Shown here: positions 46,166 through 55,859 of the stretch, piece after piece
How positions within the stretch are numbered: the first letter of the stretch is position 1
Layout: each line of letters begins with the position of its first letter
Assembly (NCBI RefSeq): GCF_000690905.1
Contig: NZ_JMCL01000059.1
Coordinates: forward strand, 62,001-126,000
DNA length: 64,000 nucleotides
Origin: Pseudomonas sp. Ant30-3
GTDB lineage: Bacteria > Pseudomonadota > Gammaproteobacteria > Pseudomonadales > Pseudomonadaceae
Direction of reading: 5' to 3'
Position numbers and translations under genes: made by a program
The notes under the pieces: model-generated
The model's database searches: none
The model's input: the letters and a program-made list of their open reading frames with translations, nothing else
What the model was told of the DNA's origin: nothing

Positions 46166-47454
46166 TGATTCGACGCTCCTTGCGCTATGTATTGGCCACG
46201 CTGGTGATGCTGGCCCTGATTGTCGGTGGTACTTACTGGTACATGAACCGCCCTGCACCCGAACCGACACTCGAAACGCTGACCGCGGCCGACGGCCCTG
46301 CCATGACCCGCGTCATCCCCGGAAACACACCGCGCGCGCAAGTGCTGGTGGCAGTGAGTGCCGAGCAGAAGCTCAGCGACAAACAATTGATGACGCTGAG
46401 CCGCTCAGGCTCGGCACAGATCGTCCAGGTCATCCTGCCGACAGACTGCCTACTGCAAAGTCGTGCCCTGCAAACCGGTCTGCGAGCGCTGAACAGCCCG
46501 GCGACGCTGGTCAGTGGTATCGGCCCGGGCGCTGTGCTGGCCTGGCGCTGGTTGTCCGAGCAAAAGGACAACAAGGCTCAGGCTGTCTCGGTCGACCTGG
46601 CCCTGGAAAAACCCGGCTGCACCCACTTGCTGCCTAAAAGCGCGACCCATGGCCACTGGCTGGTTGCCTGGAATGACAACCCGGACGACACCAGCGCCGG
46701 TTTCGTACGGGACCAACCGAACGCCGAAACCAGCATCAGCGACTACGACATCAATTTGCCGCAGGTGCTGAACAATGAACTGCGCAAGATTCTCGTCGGT
46801 GGCGACAAGGCCGCTGGCGGCTTGCAGATCCCGGTCGTGGAAGTGCCGGCGGGTCAGGCCAAGGACACCGTCACCCTGTTCCTTTCTGGTGACGGCGGCT
46901 GGCGGGATCTCGATAAAGACGTCGCAGGCGAAATGGCCAAGATTGGCTATCCGGTCGTCGGCATCGACACCCTGCGCTATTACTGGCAGCACAAGAGCCC
47001 CGAGCAAAGCGCGCTGGACCTGACCGAGTGGATGCAGCACTACCGGCAAAAATGGGGCGCCAAACGCTTCATCCTGACTGGCTACTCCTTCGGCGCCGAT
47101 GTCCTCCCGGCGATCTACAACCGTCTGGAAACGGCAGAGCAGCAGCGCATCGACGCCATCATCCTGCTCGCCTTCGCCCGCACAGGCAGCTTTGAAATCG
47201 AAGTCCAAGGCTGGCTCGGCAACGCCGGCAAAGAAGCCGCCACCGGCCCGGAAATGGCCAAATTGCCCGCCGCTAAGGTCGTGTGCATCTACGGTGAAGA
47301 AGAAGCCGATGAAAGCGGCTGCACCGACAAGACGGCTGTTGGCGAAGCGATCAAATTGCCGGGCGGCCATCACTTTGACGAGAACTACCCGGCGCTGGCC
47401 AAACGGCTGGTGGACGTCATCGAGAAGCGGCAGAGTAAAGTCGTTCAAGAGTAA
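46165..47454 (+). CDS. VirJ/AcvB-family periplasmic hydrolase
   Basis: This 429-residue protein has an N-terminal signal anchor (YVLATLVMLALIVGGTYWY) and a periplasmic VirJ domain. The alpha/beta-hydrolase nucleophile elbow is GYSFGAD, with an oxyanion-like SGDGGWRDLD and a late HHFDENY histidine. In P. aeruginosa the neighbour of mprF (PA0919) hydrolyses alanyl-PG, as I recall. It thus probably trims the product of MprF. The one-base overlap TGATG with mprF shows tight coupling. Confidence 0.88.
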   Translation: MIRRSLRYVLATLVMLALIVGGTYWYMNRPAPEPTLETLTAADGPAMTRVIPGNTPRAQVLVAVSAEQKLSDKQLMTLSRSGSAQIVQVILPTDCLLQSRALQTGLRALNSPATLVSGIGPGAVLAWRWLSEQKDNKAQAVSVDLALEKPGCTHLLPKSATHGHWLVAWNDNPDDTSAGFVRDQPNAETSISDYDINLPQVLNNELRKILVGGDKAAGGLQIPVVEVPAGQAKDTVTLFLSGDGGWRDLDKDVAGEMAKIGYPVVGIDTLRYYWQHKSPEQSALDLTEWMQHYRQKWGAKRFILTGYSFGADVLPAIYNRLETAEQQRIDAIILLAFARTGSFEIEVQGWLGNAGKEAATGPEMAKLPAAKVVCIYGEEEADESGCTDKTAVGEAIKLPGGHHFDENYPALAKRLVDVIEKRQSKVVQE

Positions 47455-47467
47455 TCTGAGCCGCAAA

Positions 47468-47508
47468 CAAAAAGCCCCCGCTACCGTGAAGGCAACGAGG
47501 GCTTTTGC
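47468..47508. terminator. Terminator between virJ-like and relE-like genes
   Basis: AAAAGCCC...GGGCTTTT arms enclose about 20 bases between two convergent genes, with A-run left and T-run right. Confidence 0.7.
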
Positions 47509-47796
47509 TTACAATCGACGCTCTGCGGCGTCATAAACATCTGCGTCACGTCGAGCACCGAGCGCAACAATCAATACCTGGATCGCCTTCCCGTTAACTC
47601 GATAAACAATCCGCGTGTCGCCAGTTCGAATTCTTCTACAACCTGCGAGGCTGGCTCTCAGGGGATTACCGCTCTTGTCCGGCTCACCATTGATAATCCG
47701 CTCTTCGATCACATCCAGAATGCGATTTGCCGCAACAGCTCCCAGTAGGTCCAGATCCTTTTGGACATCCGGGTGATAGATAACGCCCCACACCAT
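47509..47796 (-). CDS. RelE/ParE-family toxin
   Basis: This 95-residue protein with AAGGAG before its ATG is basic, with a RelE/ParE fold: YHPDVQKDLDLLG, NPLRASLAGCRRIRTGDTRIVYRV, then IQVLIVALGARRD. RelE members cut mRNA in the ribosome and ParE members block gyrase; sequence alone does not decide which. It lies 11 bases after the Phd/YefM-type antitoxin gene on the same strand. Confidence 0.9.
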   Translation of the reverse strand: MVWGVIYHPDVQKDLDLLGAVAANRILDVIEERIINGEPDKSGNPLRASLAGCRRIRTGDTRIVYRVNGKAIQVLIVALGARRDADVYDAAERRL

Positions 47797-47807
47797 CCCC
47801 AGCTCCT

Positions 47808-48098
47808 TTAGTCTTTTCTGGCGTACCGTGCCCGCATATCGTCATGGCTGACTGCCTGAGCCTCATCAAAACCGGTCAAGCGTTCGCGAGCGGCAACTTC
47901 AATCCGAAGGTCATCCAGCTCGTCGAGCATTTCCTGATAGGCATCGACATTGATAATCACCGCTACTGGTTGATTGTCTTTGAAAATGACCAATCGCTCA
48001 GTGGCGCGACTGGAAATCTCCTTAAGCCTCGCGCTGAAGCCCCTGACCATCGCTGTTACAGATATCGCTTGGTCAGCACGCTCTAGTAATGCCGTCAT
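47808..48098 (-). CDS. Phd/YefM-family antitoxin
   Basis: The 96-residue protein starts at ATG 48098 with AGAGAGGTGAG upstream. The Phd/YefM DNA-binding part (VTAMVRGFSARLKEISSRATERLVIFKDNQPVAVIINVDAYQEM) occupies the N-terminal half, and an acidic toxin-binding tail follows (LDELDDLRIEVAARERL). It should bind the RelE-like toxin and repress the operon. A palindrome of 17 bases lies 28 bases upstream. Confidence 0.9.
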   Translation of the reverse strand: MTALLERADQAISVTAMVRGFSARLKEISSRATERLVIFKDNQPVAVIINVDAYQEMLDELDDLRIEVAARERLTGFDEAQAVSHDDMRARYARKD

Positions 48099-48126
48099 AC
48101 TCACCTCTCTACATAGAAATGCAAAA

Positions 48127-48143
48127 TAGAACACAGAGTTCTA
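48127..48143. promoter_or_regulatory. Candidate operator of the toxin-antitoxin operon
   Basis: TAGAAC-ACAGA-GTTCTA has perfect 6-base arms and lies 28 bases before the antitoxin start codon. Autoregulation through such palindromes is usual for Phd/YefM systems. Confidence 0.55.
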
Positions 48144-48220
48144 CGCAAAGTATCGCGTTGAATTAGACATTCAGCAACCATCAGACGAGCATGAGCGACC
48201 GCCTGTCAACGCCCGCGCAC

Positions 48221-48260
48221 AAAAAAGCCCCCACCACCTTCACGGCAATGGGGGCTTTTT
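48221..48260 (-). terminator. Terminator of kup
   Basis: The arms AAAAAGCCCCCA and TGGGGGCTTTTT lie about 13 bases after the kup stop codon. A-runs and T-runs on both sides could make it work both ways. Confidence 0.85.
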
Positions 48261-48272
48261 GATGCCGCAGCC

Positions 48273-50174
48273 TTACATCTCCACCTGCGTCCCCAACTCA
48301 ATCACCCGATTCAGCGGCAGATTGAAGAAACGCAAATTGCCATTGGCGTTCTTCAACATAAACGCGAACAACGCCTCGCGCCAGCGGGCCATGCCCTCGA
48401 GTTTGGAGGCGATGACCGTTTCGCGGCTGAGGAAGTAGGTGGTACGCATCGGGCTGAAATCGAGGTCGCTCAGGTGACACAATGTCAGCGCTTGCGGCAC
48501 ATCCGGCTCGTCGACGAAGCCGAAGTGCAGGATCACCCGGAAGAAGCCTTCACCGTGGGACTCGACCTCGAAGCGACGGGTCGGAGGTACGCGCGGGATG
48601 TCTTCGTATACCACCGTCAGCAGCACCACTTGTTCGTGCAACACCTGGTTATGCAATAGGTTGTGCAGCAACGCGTGGGGCACAGCGTCCGGGCGGGCGG
48701 TGAGGAATACGGCGGTGCCCTGAACGCGATGCGGCGGTTGCACGGCGATACTGCTGATGAAAATCGGCAGCGGCAGCCCGCCCTCGTCCATGCGCTCGAC
48801 CAGCAGCTGTTTGCCGCGTTTCCAGGTGGTCATCAGGACGAACAGTGCGATACCGGCGATCACCGGGAACGCGCCGCCCTGAATGATTTTCGGCACGTTG
48901 GCGGCGAAGTACAGACCGTCCACCAGCAGGAAACCGAGCAACAGCGGGACCGCAAGAATCGGCGGCCATTTCCACAGCAGCAGGATCACCGCCGACACCA
49001 GGATGGTGGTCATCAGCATGGTGCCGGTCACGGCCACGCCGTACGCAGAAGCCAGCGCGCCGGAGGACTCGAAACCGAGCACCAGCAGGATCACGCCAAC
49101 CATCAGCGACCAGTTCACCGCGCCAATATAGATCTGGCCCTGTTCGGCGCTGGAAGTGTGCTGGATGTGCATGCGCGGAATGTAGCCGAGCTGGATCGCC
49201 TGACGGGTCAGGGAAAACGCTCCGGAGATCACCGCTTGCGAAGCAATCACCGTGGCCATGGTCGACAGGCCGACCAATGGAATCAGCGCCCAGCTTGGCG
49301 CCAGCAGATAGAACGGGTTGCGCGCCGCTTCCGGGTCGCCGAGCAGCAGTGCGCCCTGCCCGAAGTAATTCAGCATCAGCGCCGGCAACACGAGAATGAA
49401 CCAGGCGCGGGCAATCGGCTTGCGGCCGAAGTGTCCCATGTCGGCGTACAGTGCCTCGGCGCCGGTCAATGCCAGCACCACGGCGCCAAGGATCGCTACG
49501 CCCATGCCTGGATGCACGACAAAAAAGCGCACGGCCCAGACCGGGTTCATCGCTTGCAATACTTCCGGGTGTTGCTGGATGCCGTAGACCCCCAGCGCGC
49601 CCAGCACCAAAAACCAGGTGACCATGATCGGTCCGAACAGGATGCCGATTCGCGCAGTGCCGTGGCGCTGAATCAAAAACAGCGCGACCAGCACGATCAG
49701 CGACAATGGCACCACCCAATGGTCGATGCCATCGAACGCCAAACCCAGGCCCTCTACCGCCGACAGCACAGAAATCGCCGGGGTGATCATGCTGTCGCCG
49801 TAAAACAGCGCCGCGCCGATCAGCCCGCAAACCACCAGCAGGCTGCGCAACTTTGCATGCCCTGCCGCCGCGCGCCGAGCCAGCGCGGTCAAGGCCATGA
49901 TGCCACCCTCGCCCTGATTGTCGGCGCGCAGCACGAACATCATGTATTTGATCGAGACCACCCAGATCAGCGACCAGAAAATCAGCGCCAGAATCCCCAG
50001 CACGCCATCATGGTTGACGGGCACGCCGTAACCTCCGGAAAACACTTCCTTGAGGGTGTACAGCGGGCTTGTGCCGATGTCGCCATAAACTACCCCGACC
50101 GCTGCGACCAACATGCCGATCGGCTTCGCCGCCGAATGTTCCGCGCCCGCCGTCTGACTACTTGCCTGACCCAT
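48273..50174 (-). CDS. kup: Low-affinity potassium transporter Kup
   Basis: This 633-residue inner-membrane K+/H+ symporter has twelve hydrophobic helices. Signature sequences are [21 protein letters not shown] near the N-terminus, [29 protein letters not shown] and [15 protein letters not shown] cytoplasmic C-terminal domain (about residues 480-633) contains [11 protein letters not shown]. Length is normal. It is divergent from rimO across 288 bases and ends at its own terminator. Confidence 0.96.
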   Translation of the reverse strand: MGQASSQTAGAEHSAAKPIGMLVAAVGVVYGDIGTSPLYTLKEVFSGGYGVPVNHDGVLGILALIFWSLIWVVSIKYMMFVLRADNQGEGGIMALTALARRAAAGHAKLRSLLVVCGLIGAALFYGDSMITPAISVLSAVEGLGLAFDGIDHWVVPLSLIVLVALFLIQRHGTARIGILFGPIMVTWFLVLGALGVYGIQQHPEVLQAMNPVWAVRFFVVHPGMGVAILGAVVLALTGAEALYADMGHFGRKPIARAWFILVLPALMLNYFGQGALLLGDPEAARNPFYLLAPSWALIPLVGLSTMATVIASQAVISGAFSLTRQAIQLGYIPRMHIQHTSSAEQGQIYIGAVNWSLMVGVILLVLGFESSGALASAYGVAVTGTMLMTTILVSAVILLLWKWPPILAVPLLLGFLLVDGLYFAANVPKIIQGGAFPVIAGIALFVLMTTWKRGKQLLVERMDEGGLPLPIFISSIAVQPPHRVQGTAVFLTARPDAVPHALLHNLLHNQVLHEQVVLLTVVYEDIPRVPPTRRFEVESHGEGFFRVILHFGFVDEPDVPQALTLCHLSDLDFSPMRTTYFLSRETVIASKLEGMARWREALFAFMLKNANGNLRFFNLPLNRVIELGTQVEM

Positions 50175-50462
50175 CCCACACTCCTGATACCCAGACCGGA
50201 CTTCTTCGGAAGAAGCACTATGCTTTGCTGCGCAGCATGCGCTGTTTTACTTGCTGTTACAGACGTTTTGTTGACTGCGAAAAATCGATAAAGCTCAAAA
50301 CCGCGAAGCATAGCGCAGCACTCGTCGTATTTCCCTGCATAAAGCTGGTCAAGTGCGCGCCTCATCGCTAGAATTGCGCACTTTTTGATCAGAGGCATGC
50401 CAAGTGCCCGTCAGCCGCCTTGCCGCCCTCGGCATCAGGCGTCACAAATACCGAGGTTAGAC

Positions 50463-51800
<1,338 letters not shown>

Positions 51801-51814
51801 ACGCGAAAAATACG

Positions 51815-51851
51815 AAAGCCCTGCTCTCCTGGCGAGATGCGGGGCTTTTTT
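51815..51851 (+). terminator. Terminator of rimO
   Basis: AGCCCTGC and GCGGGGCT arms are followed by TTTTTT, 15 bases after the rimO stop. Confidence 0.85.
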
Positions 51852-51911
51852 AGGTCTATCGTTTGAGGGTGAAAAGGACGCATGACATCAACGACTCAAG
51901 GAGCCCCGGCC

Positions 51912-52385
51912 ATGGGCCAACATTCGGTCATCCACACGCCGAGACAGCGCGACTACGAGGAACTCACGCGGGTATGGGAAGCCTCGGTGCGCGCCACCCA
52001 TGACTTTCTGCCGGAAAGCTACATTGAACTGCTGAAAAATCTGGTCCTGACCCGCTACCTTGATGCGGTGATGCTGGTCTGCACCAAAGACGCGCGGCAG
52101 CGCATCACCGGTTTTGCCGGAGTTGCTGCGGGCAAGATTGAAATGCTGTTCATCGATCCGGCGCATCGTGGCCAAGGCCTGGGCAAACAATTGCTGCGCT
52201 ACGCCATGGAGCAGTTCAACGCTGATCAGCTGGACGTCAACGAGCAGAATACGCAGGCGCTGGCGTTCTACCTCAAGCAGGGTTTTGAGGTGGTCGGACG
52301 TTCTGAAGTGGATGGGATGGATCAGCCTTATCCGTTGCTGCATATGCGGATGCGCCAAAATCAGCAGCGCTCACAACATGCCTGA
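51912..52385 (+). CDS. GNAT-family N-acetyltransferase
   Basis: This 157-residue protein starts at ATG 51912, because AAGGAG lies eight bases before it; an ATG at 51882 has poorer spacing. The GNAT acetyl-CoA loop is FIDPAHRGQGLGKQLLRYAM. Other family features are TRVWEASVRATHDFL, VNEQNTQALAFYLKQGFEVVGRSEVD and LLHMRM at the end. It resembles small GNATs of the YafP/ElaA kind acting on amino groups of small molecules or proteins. The substrate is unknown. A REP pair follows. Confidence 0.88.
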   Translation: MGQHSVIHTPRQRDYEELTRVWEASVRATHDFLPESYIELLKNLVLTRYLDAVMLVCTKDARQRITGFAGVAAGKIEMLFIDPAHRGQGLGKQLLRYAMEQFNADQLDVNEQNTQALAFYLKQGFEVVGRSEVDGMDQPYPLLHMRMRQNQQRSQHA

Positions 52386-52398
52386 CACCATAGAACCC

Positions 52399-52488
52399 CT
52401 GTGGGAGCTGGCCTGCCAGCGATGCAGACGCTACGGTTTGTTAGATACACGGAGGTGATGCAATCGCTGGCAGGCCAGCTCCCACAGG
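52399..52488. repeat. REP inverted pair
   Basis: The arms CTGTGGGAGCTGGCCTGCCA and GCTGGCAGGCCAGCTCCCAC flank about 45 bases between the GNAT and pseudouridine synthase genes. Confidence 0.85.
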
Positions 52489-52572
52489 AAATTCAGCCGT
52501 ACTGAAATGGACCCGCGATTAACCGGCGCCAGGCAGGTACAATGCTCACCCCTTTTTTGTTACGGCCCTGTC

Positions 52573-53283
52573 ATGACTGACCCGATTCGTCTCTCCAAAC
52601 GCCTCATCGAACTCGTCGGCTGTTCCCGTCGGGAGGCTGAGCTGTTCATCGAGGGCGGCTGGGTCACCGTGGACGGTGAAGTCATCGACGAGCCGCAATT
52701 CAAGGTCGATACGCAAAAAGTCGAGCTCGACCCTGAAGCCAAGGCCACGGCACCGGAGCCAGTGACCATCCTGTTCAACGTCCCCGCAGACATGGATGCG
52801 GAAACGGCCATGGCGTCCATCAGCGCTGAAACCCTGAGCGAGGAACACCGCTTCAGCAAACGTCCGCTCAAGGGCCACTTCCTGCGCCTGACCGCCAGCA
52901 CCGACTTGCAGGCCAATGCCAGCGGCTTGCTGGTGTTCACTCAGGACTGGAAGATCCTGCGCAAGCTCACCGCCGATGCCGCGAAAATCGAGCAGGAATA
53001 CGTGGTCGAAGTTGAAGGCGAGATGGTGGCTCACGGCCTCAACCGCCTGAATCACGGTCTGACGTACAAGGGCAAGGAGCTGCCGGCGGTGAAAGCCAGC
53101 TGGCAGAACGAAAACCGTCTGCGCTTTGCGATGAAGAACCCGCAACCGGGGGTCATCGCCCTGTTCTGCCAGGCCGTAGGCCTGAAGGTCGTTGCCATCC
53201 GTCGCATCCGCATCGGTGGCGTGTCCATTGGCAAAGTACCACTGGGCCAATGGCGCTACCTGTCCGGCAAAGAGAAGTTCTAA
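52573..53283 (+). CDS. S4-domain pseudouridine synthase-like protein (atypical active site)
   Basis: The product has 236 residues from ATG 52573. An S4 RNA-binding domain occupies residues 5-55 (RLSKRLIELVGCSRREAELFIEGGWVTVDG). An RsuA/RluE-type domain follows (KLTADAAKIEQEYVVEVEG, LNRLNHGLTYKG, IRRIRIGGVSIGKVPLGQWRYL). The place of the catalytic RLDxxTxG motif reads STDLQANASGLLVF. D111 stands seven residues before G118 instead of five, and Q113 sits at the usual Asp position. Activity is therefore uncertain. A TACAAT -10-like box lies 30 bases upstream. Confidence 0.8.
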   Translation: MTDPIRLSKRLIELVGCSRREAELFIEGGWVTVDGEVIDEPQFKVDTQKVELDPEAKATAPEPVTILFNVPADMDAETAMASISAETLSEEHRFSKRPLKGHFLRLTASTDLQANASGLLVFTQDWKILRKLTADAAKIEQEYVVEVEGEMVAHGLNRLNHGLTYKGKELPAVKASWQNENRLRFAMKNPQPGVIALFCQAVGLKVVAIRRIRIGGVSIGKVPLGQWRYLSGKEKF

Positions 53284-53359
53284 GACTTGTCACGCCGCCC
53301 CACTTTTTCGGCGTCGCTGTGTAAGCGGCGCCCACTGCTGAATATCAGGATTGCACAAC

Positions 53360-53830
53360 ATGATTCATAACGACGTACTGCGCAGCGTGCGCTACATGCT
53401 CGACATCAGCGACAAGAAAGTCATTGAGATCATCAAGCTCGGCGGCATGGACGTGAGCCTCGAAGATCTGCAGACGTACCTCGACAAGAAAGAGGAAGAC
53501 GAAGAAGGCTTCGTACGTTGCCCCGACGAAGTCATGGCGCATTTCCTCGATGGTCTGGTGACCTTCAAACGCGGCAAGGACGAAAGCCGTCCGCCGCAGC
53601 CGATCGAAACGCCGGTAACCAACAACATCATCCTGAAGAAACTGCGCGTCGCCTTTGAACTCAAGGAAGACGACATGCACGCCATTCTCAAAGCTTCCGA
53701 GTTCCCGGTGTCCAAGCCAGAACTGAGCGCACTGTTCCGCAAGTTCGGCCACACCAACTATCGTCCGTGCGGCGATCAGTTGCTGCGTAACTTCCTTAAG
53801 GGCCTCACTCTGCGCGTTCGCCCGCAATAA
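53360..53830 (+). CDS. yehS: DUF1456 family protein YehS
   Basis: The protein has 156 residues from ATG 53360, with AGGA nine bases upstream. Two repeats of the DUF1456 helical domain are visible: NDVLRSVRYMLDISDKKVIEIIKLGG at the start and NIILKKLRVAFELKEDDMHAILK in the second half, each followed by a short acidic/aromatic end. The family is widespread in gamma-proteobacteria, and its function is unknown. The gene stands alone between the pseudouridine synthase and a REP pair. Confidence 0.9.
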   Translation: MIHNDVLRSVRYMLDISDKKVIEIIKLGGMDVSLEDLQTYLDKKEEDEEGFVRCPDEVMAHFLDGLVTFKRGKDESRPPQPIETPVTNNIILKKLRVAFELKEDDMHAILKASEFPVSKPELSALFRKFGHTNYRPCGDQLLRNFLKGLTLRVRPQ

Positions 53831-53874
53831 TCGCCGCAGGAGCGAGGTTGCCGACGACGGCGACTTCCAAGCGC

Positions 53875-53942
53875 GGTGGGAGCAAAGCTTGCTCGCGATG
53901 ACATTCGTGAGATCGCTATCGCGAGCAAGCTTTGCTCCCACG
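53875..53942. repeat. REP inverted pair
   Basis: The arms GGTGGGAGCAAAGCTTGCTC and GCGAGCAAGCTTTGCTCCCA enclose about 24 bases upstream of the RhlG-like gene. Confidence 0.85.
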
Positions 53943-54053
53943 AGTCGGCATTGATGGAACGCTGTATGCCCCCCCATTCCCCGCAAAAATAATGGCTCCG
54001 CTTCACGCGGCTGACGACTAGGGTGTAATTATCTTCAGCTCTCAGGATTCGCC

Positions 54054-54824
54054 ATGCACTCATACTTTTCCCTGCAAGGCCGGACCGCACTGGTGACCGG
54101 CGGCACCCGTGGTATCGGCAAGATGATCGCCAAGGCTTATGTCGAAGCAGGTGCCACCGTCTACGTCTGTTCGCGCGATGCCGAAGCCTGCCAGCAAACG
54201 GCTGACGAACTCACTGCGCTTGGCCGATGCCACGGTGTCGCAGCCAACCTCGCTACCGAAGAAGGCGTTCAGCAACTCGCCACGCGGTTGAGCCAACAGA
54301 TCACGCATCTCGACATCCTGGTCAACAACGCCGGTACCACATGGGGTGCACCCCTGGAAAGTTATCCGGTGAAGGGCTGGGAGAAGGTCATGCAGCTCAA
54401 CGTGACCTCGGTGTTCAACTGCATCCAGCAGTTCCTGCCGCTGCTGCGCAAGGCCGGCTCGGCCGCGAATCCGGCGCGGATCATCAACATCGGCTCGGTG
54501 GCGGCGATCTCGTCCTTCGGCGAACAGGCTTACGCGTATGGGCCGAGCAAGGCAGCGCTGCATCAATTGTCGCGAATTCTGGCGCGGGAGCTGGTCGGTC
54601 AGCACATCAACGTCAACGTGATCGCACCGGGACGTTTCCCGAGCAAGATGACTCAGCACATTGGCAACGATGAGCAGGCGCTCGCGGAGGATTCCGCGCT
54701 GATCCCGATGAAGCGCTGGGGGCGCGAGGAAGAGATGGCGGCGCTGGCGATCAGTCTGGCGAGCACGGCCGGAGCGTATATGACCGGGAATATTATTCCG
54801 CTGGATGGTGGGTTCAGTCTGTAA
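54054..54824 (+). CDS. rhlG: RhlG-like short-chain dehydrogenase/reductase
   Basis: This 256-residue SDR has TGGTRGIGK for NADP(H) binding, LVNNAG, the catalytic serine in NIGSVAAISS and the YGPSK catalytic pair. The sequence runs parallel to P. aeruginosa RhlG throughout (FSLQGRTALVTGG, ESYPVKGWEKVMQLNVTSVF, GEQAYAYGPSKAALHQLSR, GRFPSKMT, YMTGNIIPLDGGF). RhlG is an NADPH-dependent beta-ketoacyl reductase linked to rhamnolipid or PHA precursors. No rhl genes lie nearby, so the pathway here is open. Confidence 0.85.
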   Translation: MHSYFSLQGRTALVTGGTRGIGKMIAKAYVEAGATVYVCSRDAEACQQTADELTALGRCHGVAANLATEEGVQQLATRLSQQITHLDILVNNAGTTWGAPLESYPVKGWEKVMQLNVTSVFNCIQQFLPLLRKAGSAANPARIINIGSVAAISSFGEQAYAYGPSKAALHQLSRILARELVGQHINVNVIAPGRFPSKMTQHIGNDEQALAEDSALIPMKRWGREEEMAALAISLASTAGAYMTGNIIPLDGGFSL

Positions 54825-54839
54825 TCCGCGTTGCGGCCA

Positions 54840-54915
54840 TCGCGAGCAGGCTCGCTCCCACACTGGATCTCCTTTGCACCATAGATCACCTGTGGGAGCG
54901 AGCCTGCTCGCGAAG
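54840..54915. repeat. REP inverted pair
   Basis: The arms TCGCGAGCAGGCTCGCTCCC and TGTGGGAGCGAGCCTGCTCG face each other across about 35 bases, between the RhlG-like gene and trmO. Confidence 0.85.
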
Positions 54916-54992
54916 GGGCCGGCACCGGCAGCACTGAATTCAAGTTGATCGGGTTATCATCCCCGCCCTGATTCCCGCCTCGACTCCAGACC

Positions 54993-55691
54993 ATGACCTA
55001 CAGCGTTTCCCCGATCGGCTTCGTGCGCTCCTGCTTCAAGGAGAAGTTCGCCATCCCGCGCCAGCCACAACTGGCCCCGGCCGCTCGCGGTGTCCTGGAA
55101 CTGGTCGCGCCTTTCGATCAGGGCGATGCCGTGCAAGGGCTCGAGCAGGTCAGCCATGTCTGGCTGCTGTTCCTGTTTCATCAGGCGCTGGAGGAAAAGC
55201 CGCGCCTGAAAGTCCGCCCTCCTCGCCTCGGCGGCAACAAATCCATGGGCGTCTTCGCCACCCGTGCGACCCATCGGCCCAATGGTATTGGCCAATCCGT
55301 GGTCAAACTGGACAAGGTGGCTGCTGATCGGCTGTGGATATCAGGAATCGACCTGCTCGACGGCACGCCGATTCTCGACATCAAGCCGTACGTGCCCTAC
55401 GCCGACATCATCGAATCGGCCACCAACACCATCGCCAGCGCAGCGCCGCAGCTGATTCCTGTGCAGTGGACGGACGCGGCGCTGATCCAGGCTCACGAGC
55501 ATGCTCAGCGCCTTGACGAGCCCTTGGTAGCCCTGATTGAGCAATGCCTGGCGCAAGATCCGCGCCCTGCGTATCAAACGCCGGTGCCGGAGCGCGAATA
55601 CGGCGCACAATTGTGGAATGTGGATGTGCGTTGGCATTACCCCGAGGCGGGTCTGATCCGGGTCCTGGAAGTTATTCCCGCAAAAGTCTGA
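54993..55691 (+). CDS. trmO: tRNA (t6A37) N6-methyltransferase TrmO
   Basis: This 232-residue TsaA/TrmO family member uses SAM to methylate threonylcarbamoyl-adenosine at position 37 of tRNA-Thr. Motifs: IGFVRSCFKEKFAIPRQP at the start, VSHVWLLFLFH, KVRPPRLGGNKSMGVFATRATHRPNGIGQSVV (written in pieces in the family signature), LDGTPILDIKPYVPYAD. A C-terminal alpha/beta region completes it. It is a single gene with its own terminator. Confidence 0.93.
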   Translation: MTYSVSPIGFVRSCFKEKFAIPRQPQLAPAARGVLELVAPFDQGDAVQGLEQVSHVWLLFLFHQALEEKPRLKVRPPRLGGNKSMGVFATRATHRPNGIGQSVVKLDKVAADRLWISGIDLLDGTPILDIKPYVPYADIIESATNTIASAAPQLIPVQWTDAALIQAHEHAQRLDEPLVALIEQCLAQDPRPAYQTPVPEREYGAQLWNVDVRWHYPEAGLIRVLEVIPAKV

Positions 55692-55704
55692 ACGCCGAAA
55701 ACGC

Positions 55705-55744
55705 AAAAGCCCACGCAGCCTAATGAGGTGCGCGGGCTTTTTGT
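55705..55744 (+). terminator. Terminator of trmO
   Basis: AAAAGCCCACGCA and TGCGCGGGCTTTTT arms, with one unpaired base, end in a T-run about 50 bases after the stop. Confidence 0.8.
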
Positions 55745-55747
55745 TCG

Positions 55748-55847
55748 TGTAGGAGCAAGCTTGCTCGCGATGGTCGTTCACGATACCGCGTGTGTATTGA
55801 TTAAACGCGGCGCCTTGAAATCCATCGCTGGCAAGCCAGCTCCTACA
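55748..55847. repeat. REP inverted pair with unequal arms
   Basis: The arms TGTAGGAGCAAGCTTGCTCG and ATCGCTGGCAAGCCAGCTCC are of two REP subclasses (CTCGC against CTGGC). They lie between the convergent trmO and fpr genes. Confidence 0.75.
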
Positions 55848-55859
55848 AGTGACCTGCGG

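Noticed and set aside
48663..50291. 542-codon open frame on the plus strand opposite kup
   Set aside because: The translation is dominated by His, Gln and Arg and shows no domain. kup on the other strand is full length with all signature motifs.
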